NCBI GenBank assembly: GCA_001917895.1 | Contig: MNEW01000040.1 | Coordinates: 1 to 12,774 of the forward strand | Origin: Actinobacteria bacterium 13_1_40CM_66_12 | Lineage (GTDB): Bacteria > Chloroflexota > Dormibacteria > Dormibacterales > Dormibacteraceae | DNA length: 12,774 nt | Reading direction: 5' to 3' | Part shown: piece after piece, positions 6,968-12,774 of the stretch | How positions within the stretch are numbered: position 1 is the first letter of the stretch | Layout of the letters: each line of letters begins with the position of its first letter | Notes under the pieces: generated by a model | Databases searched by the model: none | Seen by the model: the letters and a program-made list of their open reading frames with translations, nothing else | Told to the model about the DNA's origin: nothing | Position numbers and translations under genes: made by a program

Positions 6968-9489
6968 GCTGAGTCGAGAGCGCGCGTCCGCAGCGCGCGC
7001 TTCGTGCCGTCCTGCGACTCGAGCAGAGAGCGCCGCACCGGCCCCGGCAGGTCCCGCTCGAGCAACCGGTCCACGAGCGCAACCACCTCTGGTGTGACGA
7101 TCGTCACCGGGTAGTACAGCTTCGTGAACACGAGCGCCTCGTCTATGTCATGCGACTCCCAGAACGGCAGGAGAGTGTCGAAGTAGGGCTGCACGTATTC
7201 GGCCAGGATGGATTCCTGGTCGGGCCGGTGGAAACCGTCGGCGATCGCCTTCTTGGTGGCGAGAGAAACGCGCCCGTTGGTGACGGCCTCCCACGCCTCT
7301 GCCTTGGCCGCCGGCACCGGACGCGCCGCCCGGGCAGCGGCGGCGGCGCGGCTTCCGATGTCGGTGGGGTCTCGCTCGAGCTCGTCGGCGATGACCTCGG
7401 GCCCCGCAGCGCCAACCGTAGCGAGCGCGATCACCGCGGCCCAGCGGACGGTGAAGTCCACGGCCAGGCCATCGGGCCGGGTCCTACCGTCGAGGAGTCC
7501 CGCCACCCAGTCGAGGTCCTCAGGCCGGCGGGCCGCATCGATGAAGGTGAGCGTCCAGTGCAGCTGGAGGTCGCTGCCCGGCGGGATCCGCTGCAGCCAG
7601 TCGAAGGCGCCTCGTGCGACCGCCTCGCGCAGCGCGCCACGCTTTGCGGGATCGGCGAACTCCTCGAATGCGGTGAAAGCGCGGAAGATCAGCGACTGGA
7701 AAACGGCCGGATCGTCCTCGACGCCGATGCATCGGAGCGAGATGTCGACGTAGTCGCCGGAGGGCAGTTCAGCGTTGCGCACCATGTCCCACAGGCTGCC
7801 CCACACGACCGCGCGCGCCAGGTCGTCGTCGAGCCGCAAGTGACCCTGGAGGAGCACATCGAGGGACTTCGTATCGATCGCAACTCTCGCGTATGCGAGG
7901 TCGCCGTCGTTGACGAGCACGAAGTCACTCGCGACCTGGCCGGCGAGCTGAGGTATAGGAGTTAGCGCGCCGGCAACGTCGAGGTCGACGGTGCCTCGCC
8001 GCTCGAACGCCCAGTCGGCGTCGGCGCTGACGTCGAACAGACCGATCCGCAGGTGGTGCGGGCGCAGGATGGGATTCGACGCGGGCGCCGTCTGCAACAC
8101 CGCGGCCGACTTGATTTTGCCGTCCTCGATTTCCTGCTCCACGGCCAGCTTGTTCAACCCTGCTTCCTCGAGCCAGACGTGCGCCCACTCTTTCAAGTCG
8201 CGTCCGGATGCTTCTTCGAGCGCCGCGAGAAAGTCCGCGAGGGTGGCATTGGCGTATGAGTGGCGCTCGAGGTAGAGGTGCACGCCGTCGAAGAAGGTGT
8301 CTTCGCCCAACCACGCGGCAAGCTGCTTGAGGACCGCCCCGCCCTTGTTGTAAGTGATCTTGTCGAAGTTGAGATGCACTGAATCGACATCGGGGATGTC
8401 GGCCACGATGGGGTGCGTCGTCGGCATTTCATCCTGGATCCTCGCCTCGACCTTGGTGTCGGCCGCGAAAAACGTCCAGGCGTCCTTGAACCGCGTCGCC
8501 TCAGCGCTCGCGAGGCTGCCCATGTAGGTGGCGAAGCTCTCGTTGAGCCAGAGGTCGTCGAACCATTTCATCGTCACCAGGTCGCCGAACCACATATGCG
8601 CCATCTCATGGAGGATCGTGTTCGCTCGTCTCTGGCGCGCAGCTTGAGTGACGCGCGAGCGAAAGATGTACCGCTCGCTGAAAGTCACGCATCCCGGGTT
8701 CTCCATCGCGCCGGCAGAGAACTCGGGCACGAAGAGCTGGTCGTACTTGCCGAACATGTAGGGGATCCCGTACTTCGACGCGAAATAGTCGAGACCCGAG
8801 CTGGTGATCTCGACGATCTCCGCTGTCTCATTGGTGTCGAGGTATTGCGCGAGCGATTGGCGGCAGTACAAGCCGACCCCGATGTCGCCGTGCTGCCTGT
8901 GAACCGAGTGGTACTCGCCGGCCACAAGCGCCGAGAGGTAGGTGGAGATGACCTTGGTGGTGGGGAAGCGCCACACGCCGCCGTCGTTGGTGGCGCCGTC
9001 GCTGTTGGAGACGACAGTCCACTCTTTGGGCGCTTTGACCTGGAACGTGAATGTGCCTTTGATGTCGGGCTGGTCGAAGCACGCGAACACTCGGTGGGCG
9101 TCGTTGCTTTCGAAGGAGGTGTGGAGGTACGAGCGGCCGTCGAGCGGATCCTGGAAGCGACTCAACCCGGTCCCGTCGTGCATGTACTTCGCCGTGCCCG
9201 TGACGTGCAGCACGTTGTTCTCTTCGAGGTGGGGGAGGGCGATCCGCCCGCCGTCGAACGCGCCGGACGGGAGCGCCTTGCCGTTCAGCTCGATGCGCTC
9301 GACCGCCGGGCCGATGAATTCGACGAAGGTGCCGGCGCCGGGCTGGCGGCAGGTGAATTCGACGGTGGTGTCCGTTGCGAACGTCTCGTCGCTGCCGGTG
9401 AGGTCCAGGTGGACCTCGTATCGCGGTTCCGACAGGAGCGCGGCGCGCGACCGGGCTTCCTCACGGGTGAGATTGTTTCGAGTGGTTAT
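6946..9489 (-). CDS. pepN: Aminopeptidase N, M1 zinc metallopeptidase, apparent ATA start
   Basis: Removes N-terminal residues from peptides, mainly cytoplasmic peptide recycling. Numbered from ATA 9489 it has 847 residues, close to actinobacterial PepN. Seen: NLTREEARSRAALL near the N-terminus (6-19), the exopeptidase motif GAMEN (260-264), the zinc site HEMAH (294-298) with Glu317 in LWLNESF, and the transition-state Tyr380 in ITYNKGGAVL. The C-terminal half is a helical ERAP1-type domain. The usual WWDDLW is WFDDLW here. Between the in-frame stop at 9514-9516 and GTG 9213 there is no ATG, GTG or TTG, yet about 92 residues there match the family; starting at GTG 9213 would remove part of the N-terminal beta domain. 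ATA at 9489-9487 aligns with the expected Met, 7 nt behind TAAAGT. Its 3' end overlaps the RibD-C gene by 22 bp. Confidence 0.93.
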   Translation of the reverse strand: MTTRNNLTREEARSRAALLSEPRYEVHLDLTGSDETFATDTTVEFTCRQPGAGTFVEFIGPAVERIELNGKALPSGAFDGGRIALPHLEENNVLHVTGTAKYMHDGTGLSRFQDPLDGRSYLHTSFESNDAHRVFACFDQPDIKGTFTFQVKAPKEWTVVSNSDGATNDGGVWRFPTTKVISTYLSALVAGEYHSVHRQHGDIGVGLYCRQSLAQYLDTNETAEIVEITSSGLDYFASKYGIPYMFGKYDQLFVPEFSAGAMENPGCVTFSERYIFRSRVTQAARQRRANTILHEMAHMWFGDLVTMKWFDDLWLNESFATYMGSLASAEATRFKDAWTFFAADTKVEARIQDEMPTTHPIVADIPDVDSVHLNFDKITYNKGGAVLKQLAAWLGEDTFFDGVHLYLERHSYANATLADFLAALEEASGRDLKEWAHVWLEEAGLNKLAVEQEIEDGKIKSAAVLQTAPASNPILRPHHLRIGLFDVSADADWAFERRGTVDLDVAGALTPIPQLAGQVASDFVLVNDGDLAYARVAIDTKSLDVLLQGHLRLDDDLARAVVWGSLWDMVRNAELPSGDYVDISLRCIGVEDDPAVFQSLIFRAFTAFEEFADPAKRGALREAVARGAFDWLQRIPPGSDLQLHWTLTFIDAARRPEDLDWVAGLLDGRTRPDGLAVDFTVRWAAVIALATVGAAGPEVIADELERDPTDIGSRAAAAARAARPVPAAKAEAWEAVTNGRVSLATKKAIADGFHRPDQESILAEYVQPYFDTLLPFWESHDIDEALVFTKLYYPVTIVTPEVVALVDRLLERDLPGPVRRSLLESQDGTKRALRTRALDSAQGRGKA

Positions 9490-9496
9490 GAACTTG

Positions 9497-9502
9497 ACTT
9501 TA
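9497..9502 (-). promoter_or_regulatory. TAAAGT -10-like box before pepN
   Basis: TAAAGT on the minus strand lies 7 nt before the ATA codon at 9489, in the 24-bp gap after the stop of the kinase-like gene. The spacing matches the other TANNNT boxes in this window and supports ATA 9489 as the place where the message and the protein begin. Confidence 0.45.
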
Positions 9503-9513
9503 GGCCGTTCCGA

Positions 9514-11715
9514 TCAGCAGGATTCGGCGCTGCCCGGGAGGAAGTAGGCGCCAGAAGCGGCCACGGCGGTGCCGGCTTGCGCGAGCACGACGATGGCACC
9601 GGCCTTGGCGGAGGGCAGCGTTATCGCGAAGCCGCCCTTCGGTGCGGGCAGGAAGATCCGGAATGTGGGATTGGGCGTGTCAGTCCGCTTGAAGACAGTC
9701 GTGGTCGTGCCCGTACAGCGGTCGAAGAAGTTCACCGAGTAGGTCAGCTGGCCGACGGCTGCGTCGTAGTAGATCCCGATGTCTACGTGGCAGGTTCCGT
9801 TCAGCGTGCAGTTGGTGTCCGCCGACGTGGCCCCCTGGCAAGGCGCCTGTGGCAGGCAGAATTGGACTTTGGTGATCGGGCTGCTGCTCTCGGGCGCGTA
9901 GGCCGGCACCGGCTGCAGCGCGGTTCCAGATGAAGGCGAAGCCTTCGGTGAGGTCTTCGGTGAGGTCTTCGGTGAGGTCTTCGTGCCGGGTGACTGCGTT
10001 GTGCCGACGTTGTTTGAGGATCCACCTCGAGTGGCCGCGAAAATGCCGCCGCCCACGCCGATCAGAAGCAGCAGCACGATCGCCGCGATCGCCGGCACCA
10101 GCCATGGCGGCCGCTCGGATTGCTGGTCGCGGACCGGGCGGCGGGGGGCGGGGGGCTTTCGCGCGGGCGCCGACGGCACCGGGACCGGAGCCGGCGTCGA
10201 AACCGGTGCGCGGGTGGTCGTCGGTGAAGGCGCGGGCGCCACGTACGCCGGGGCGGCAGGCGTCGGTTCGGGTGGGGCCTTCTCCACTTCCTTGGGGGCG
10301 ATCTCCCCGGCCGGCGTCCAAGCCGGGGTCGGAATCGAGGTCCAGCTGGGCTTCGACTCGGCCGGGGCGGGCTCCGGCGCCTTCTCCGGGGCCGGGGCCG
10401 CGGGCTCTGCCGGCGCCTCGGTGGCAGGCTTGGGCGGAAGGGGAGCGGGTTCCCACGTTTCGATTGGCTTTGGCGTGGGCTCGGCAGGCTTGGGGGGCGC
10501 TGCGGGGGCCTCCGGCGGGGGCGCGATCGGCACGCCGCCCCAGGTAGCTTGCGGGGAGACCGGTTTCTCATCCCACGTTGGGACCGCTGAGGGCGGCGAA
10601 GGCGGCTCGGCCGGCTTCGGCGGGACGGTTGGGAACGTTTCGGGCGCCCGGGGCGCGGGCTCGTAGGAGGCCGGTGGGCGCACCTCCTCGTCGGGAGGTC
10701 GAGGCGGCGGTACGTAGGGCGGCGGGACCGGAGGCGCTGGAGGGGGCGGATAAGTTTCAAGCGAACGCGAAGGGGCGTCATAAGACACCGGAGCGCGCGC
10801 GGGCGTCTCGTCGGGCGCGGGGCTCGGAGTGAAGGTGCTCGTGGGCGCAGGAGGCTGCTGTTGCGGAGCCGGGGCGGGGGCCGGCGCGGGCGCGGGCGCG
10901 CCCCAGGGCAGCGGTCCTGATGGCGTTTGCGTATGCGATGTCGACGGTGCGGGCGGGAACGTCTCCTTGGGCAGGAACGGAGTGATCGATGGCATCTCGC
11001 GACCGCCTGCACGCAACGCGAGCTCCGACTGCGCGGCGGTCATGCGGTCAGGCGCGAGCAGGGCGGCTGCCATTTCGCGCAGCGCTCCCTGGGCTCTGTC
11101 CGCGGCCGGGCCCATCGCGCCGCTTGCCATCGAGCGCATCGTGACCACCAATCCGGGCGGGATGCTCGGCGGGGCCGGCGCGCCGGCCGGGTCCACGCCG
11201 AATGCCGCGCATATCGCCATGCCACATGAGCGCACGTCCGCACGCAGATCGCTTTGCGATGGAGCGCCACGCACCGCGGCCGCGGGATGACCGCTGAGCC
11301 GCACCTCACCGTTTCCGGTCACGCGAATCGCGGCGGCGCCGAAACCGCCCATCGCGATGCCGGCCTCGTGCAGTGCCGCGACGCCCGACAGGACCGCGGC
11401 GCCGAGCGCGGCAGCCGCGGGCGGCGTGAGCGGCCCGCGAGAGAGGATCGTGCCCAATGGCGTGCCTTCGTTCGGCTCCACCGCGACCCAGATACCGTTG
11501 GGATCCGTGCCCCATGCAAGCACCGGAGCCAGCGCCGGGTGCCGGTGGTCGGCCAGCCTCTGCAGGCGGGGAACCGCGGCCGCGGCTTCAGCTGCGGGCG
11601 CCGGAATCTCGTGGATCACGACCGCCTTTCCGCTCTTGAGCACCGCCTTCCAGCCCTGGCCCGCGCCAGGCGCGACGAGCTCGATCAGCTTCGGTTTGGT
11701 CTCGCTCTCGGGCAT
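9514..11715 (-). CDS. Membrane-anchored pseudokinase-like protein with proline-rich linker and Cys-rich outer domain
   Basis: The 733 residues from ATG 11715 fall into four parts. Residues 1-235 resemble a Ser/Thr kinase fold: LQRLADHRHPALAPVLAWG (51-69), then LHEAGIAMGGFGAAAIRV (115-132) where HRDxxxxN should be, and EVRLSGH (137-143) where DFG should be. The catalytic Asp, the metal-binding Asn and the DFG Asp are all absent, so it should not phosphorylate. Residues about 243-530 are very rich in Pro, Ala and Glu. A single membrane helix spans about 539-563. Outside lie a (TSPK)3 spacer and a roughly 120-residue domain with six Cys (620, 626, 636, 642, 667, 733). The layout resembles bacterial receptor kinases, so a sensory or scaffolding role is possible; no function is known to me. 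An extra 36 upstream codons overlap the ferredoxin gene and look unreal. It precedes pepN by 24 bp. Confidence 0.85.
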   Translation of the reverse strand: MPESETKPKLIELVAPGAGQGWKAVLKSGKAVVIHEIPAPAAEAAAAVPRLQRLADHRHPALAPVLAWGTDPNGIWVAVEPNEGTPLGTILSRGPLTPPAAAALGAAVLSGVAALHEAGIAMGGFGAAAIRVTGNGEVRLSGHPAAAVRGAPSQSDLRADVRSCGMAICAAFGVDPAGAPAPPSIPPGLVVTMRSMASGAMGPAADRAQGALREMAAALLAPDRMTAAQSELALRAGGREMPSITPFLPKETFPPAPSTSHTQTPSGPLPWGAPAPAPAPAPAPQQQPPAPTSTFTPSPAPDETPARAPVSYDAPSRSLETYPPPPAPPVPPPYVPPPRPPDEEVRPPASYEPAPRAPETFPTVPPKPAEPPSPPSAVPTWDEKPVSPQATWGGVPIAPPPEAPAAPPKPAEPTPKPIETWEPAPLPPKPATEAPAEPAAPAPEKAPEPAPAESKPSWTSIPTPAWTPAGEIAPKEVEKAPPEPTPAAPAYVAPAPSPTTTRAPVSTPAPVPVPSAPARKPPAPRRPVRDQQSERPPWLVPAIAAIVLLLLIGVGGGIFAATRGGSSNNVGTTQSPGTKTSPKTSPKTSPKASPSSGTALQPVPAYAPESSSPITKVQFCLPQAPCQGATSADTNCTLNGTCHVDIGIYYDAAVGQLTYSVNFFDRCTGTTTTVFKRTDTPNPTFRIFLPAPKGGFAITLPSAKAGAIVVLAQAGTAVAASGAYFLPGSAESC
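9943..9983 (+). repeat. 12-bp tandem repeat, three copies plus a 5-bp partial
   Basis: CTTCGGTGAGGT occurs three times without mismatch at 9943-9954, 9955-9966 and 9967-9978, then CTTCG. On the minus strand it encodes TSPK three times in the spacer just outside the membrane helix of the kinase-like protein. A unit of four codons means copy-number change would keep the frame. Confidence 0.9.
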
Positions 11716-11724
11716 ATCGGGTGC

Positions 11725-11730
11725 ATGGTA
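11725..11730 (-). promoter_or_regulatory. TACCAT -10-like box before the kinase-like gene
   Basis: TACCAT on the minus strand lies 9 nt before ATG 11715. It shares 11729-11730 with the opposite-strand TAACCT box of the ferredoxin gene, so both polymerases would compete for the same DNA. No purine-rich ribosome site lies between the box and the ATG. Confidence 0.5.
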
Positions 11731-11734
11731 ACCT
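11729..11734 (+). promoter_or_regulatory. TAACCT -10-like box before the ferredoxin gene
   Basis: TAACCT lies 8 nt before ATG 11743, with TGCGGCAC between them and no Shine-Dalgarno sequence. It fits a leaderless message. It overlaps the divergent TACCAT box by two bases. Confidence 0.55.
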
Positions 11735-11742
11735 TGCGGCAC

Positions 11743-11991
11743 ATGGCTTATGTCATCGTTCAGCCGTGCGTCGGGGTAAAAGATGCCTCTTGCGTAGAGG
11801 TCTGCCCCGTGGACTGTATTCACACTGACGACGCGGCAACGATGTATTTCATCGATCCCGACGAGTGCATCGACTGCGGCGCTTGCGTTGATCCCTGCCC
11901 CGTCGACGCCATCTTCCCCGAGGACGAAGTTCCGGAGCAGTGGCGCGAATACATCAAGATCAACGCGGACTATTTCAAGAATCCTAAGTAA
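11743..11991 (+). CDS. fdxA: Seven-iron [3Fe-4S][4Fe-4S] ferredoxin
   Basis: Small cytoplasmic electron carrier, 82 residues. It begins MAYVIVQPC, as FdxA-type ferredoxins do. Cys9, Cys17 and Cys52 correspond to the 3Fe-4S ligands of Azotobacter ferredoxin I, and Cys21, Cys42, Cys45 and Cys48 to the 4Fe-4S ligands; Cys25 matches the extra free Cys near the cluster. Motifs are CVEVCPVDC (17-25) and CIDCGACVDPCP (42-53). The C-terminal WREYIKINADYF is typical, but the protein stops there and lacks the roughly 20-25 residue tail of longer relatives. The start is set by family alignment and by the TAACCT box 8 nt before ATG; the frame is open further upstream, but that sequence overlaps the divergent gene. 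An isocitrate dehydrogenase follows after 22 bp, probably in the same transcript. Confidence 0.95.
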   Translation: MAYVIVQPCVGVKDASCVEVCPVDCIHTDDAATMYFIDPDECIDCGACVDPCPVDAIFPEDEVPEQWREYIKINADYFKNPK

Positions 11992-12013
11992 GCTCCTGGC
12001 GCAGTCCTAAGGC

Positions 12014-12774
12014 TTGGCGAGGCACTCAGTCACCCTGGTCCCTGGGGACGGGGTCGGCCCCGAGATATGCGACGCGGCCGTGCGCGTGCTCGAGGCCACG
12101 GGCGTCCAGTTCGACTGGGACGTGCAGCAAGCCGGCGAGGCCGCCATCAAAGAGTTCGGGACGCCGCTGCCAGAACCTGTGCTCGCCTCCATCCGCAAGA
12201 ACAAGGTCGCGCTCAAAGGGCCGATCACCACACCAATTGGATCCGGTTTTAGAAGTGTCAACGTTGCTTTGCGCCAGGAGCTCGACCTGTATGCGCTCGT
12301 GCGCCCGGTCAAGGCCTACAAGGGCGCGCGCAATCTGCGCGACGACCTCGACTTCGTCATCGTGCGCGAGAACACGGAAGACATCTACGCGGGCATCGAG
12401 TTCGAGCAGGGCACGACCGACGCTTCGCATCTGATCGAAGAGATCTCGACGCTGGCGAAGAAGAAGATCCGGCCCGACAGCGGGCTGTCCATCAAGCCGA
12501 TCTCGATCAGCGGCTCAGAGCGGATCGTGCAGTTCGCGTTCGACTACGCGCGCAAGAACAAGCGGCGCAAGGTGACCGCGGTGCACAAGGCGAACATCAT
12601 GAAACACACCGACGGCCTGTTCCTCTCCGTCGCGCGCAAGGTGGCCGAGCGCAATCAGGACATCGAGTTCGAGGACCGGATCGTCGACAACATGTGCATG
12701 CAGCTGGTCTTGCGGCCGCGCGAGTACGACATCCTCTGCTGCCCCAACCTCTACGGCGACATCATCTCCGACCT
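12014..12774 (+). CDS. icd: Isocitrate dehydrogenase, short (IDH/IPMDH) type, N-terminal part (cut by window edge)
   Basis: Oxidative decarboxylation of isocitrate to 2-oxoglutarate in the TCA cycle. The frame runs from TTG 12014 to the window end, 253 complete codons. Seen: TLVPGDGVGPEICDAAV (7-23), TPIGSGFRSVNVALRQELDL (73-92) with substrate residues Ser81, Asn83 and Arg88, ALVRPV with Arg98, VRENTEDIYAGIE (117-129) with Arg118 and Tyr125, HKANIMK (191-197) with Lys192, IVDNM with Asp226, and the start of NLYGDIISD (245-253). The SVNVALRQ segment favours isocitrate over isopropylmalate or homoisocitrate. Residues that decide NAD or NADP lie beyond the window. The TTG start is the first codon in good homology; no ribosome site or TANNNT box at 7-10 nt is visible, consistent with read-through from the ferredoxin gene. 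Confidence 0.9.
   Translation, partial: MARHSVTLVPGDGVGPEICDAAVRVLEATGVQFDWDVQQAGEAAIKEFGTPLPEPVLASIRKNKVALKGPITTPIGSGFRSVNVALRQELDLYALVRPVKAYKGARNLRDDLDFVIVRENTEDIYAGIEFEQGTTDASHLIEEISTLAKKKIRPDSGLSIKPISISGSERIVQFAFDYARKNKRRKVTAVHKANIMKHTDGLFLSVARKVAERNQDIEFEDRIVDNMCMQLVLRPREYDILCCPNLYGDIISD

Noticed and set aside
8413..9933. A 506-codon plus-strand open frame opposite pepN and the kinase-like gene
   Set aside because: Its product is Arg/Gly/Val-rich with no recognisable motif and mirrors the codons of two well-supported minus-strand genes. It is a high-GC antisense shadow.
9943..9983. Tandem 12-bp units as a CRISPR-like or iteron array
   Set aside because: There are no spacers, the unit is short, and it encodes an in-frame TSPK repeat inside a supported gene.
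11254..11742. Upstream extension of the ferredoxin frame
   Set aside because: It is antisense to the kinase-like gene, while ferredoxins of this family begin at MAYVI or a close variant.
11716..11823. N-terminal extension of the kinase-like protein to an upstream start at 11823
   Set aside because: The 36 extra residues are antisense to the ferredoxin start and cross both promoter-like boxes. ATG 11715 has a well-spaced TACCAT box.

Overview
The window is a gene-dense, high-GC bacterial segment with almost no non-coding DNA. It reads like a poorly studied terrestrial lineage near Actinobacteriota, Chloroflexota or Dormibacterota. That guess rests on three things: an M1 aminopeptidase that matches my recollection of actinobacterial PepN along its length, a seven-iron ferredoxin of the FdxA type, and repeated TANNNT hexamers 7-10 nt before start codons, which suggest leaderless mRNAs. 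No phage, IS element, CRISPR, rRNA or tRNA is visible.

Layout. (1) Positions 1-4473 and 4487-5467 form a surface-polysaccharide block. On the minus strand are the 5' part of a glucose-1-phosphate cytidylyltransferase (rfbF) and, before it, a frame-broken O-antigen ligase/polymerase-like membrane protein. Divergent from these, on the plus strand, are a polyprenyl-phosphate sugar-1-phosphate transferase that would start glycan assembly on the lipid carrier, a second O-antigen ligase-like membrane protein that looks short at its N-terminus, and a GDP-L-fucose synthase. Together these supply nucleotide sugars (CDP-glucose and GDP-fucose branches), the lipid-linked initiating step, and polymerase/ligase functions. 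(2) Positions 5496-6967 hold a two-gene pterin unit: GTP cyclohydrolase I and a RibD-C/DHFR-like reductase. (3) Positions 6946-11715, on the minus strand, hold a membrane-anchored protein with a degenerate kinase domain, followed by aminopeptidase N. (4) Positions 11743-12774, on the plus strand, hold a 7Fe ferredoxin and the start of an isocitrate dehydrogenase that runs off the window.

The most interesting signals are: a 26-bp perfect inverted repeat with one arm exactly at the frame break of the ligase gene (it looks like a template-switch scar); an aminopeptidase N gene with no ATG, GTG or TTG where its N-terminus must begin, but an ATA codon correctly placed behind a TANNNT box; TANNNT boxes before seven of eleven starts; and two divergent boxes that overlap each other inside a 27-bp gap. 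I did not find a wholly new multi-gene system. Taxonomic placement and promoter claims are inference from sequence reading only.
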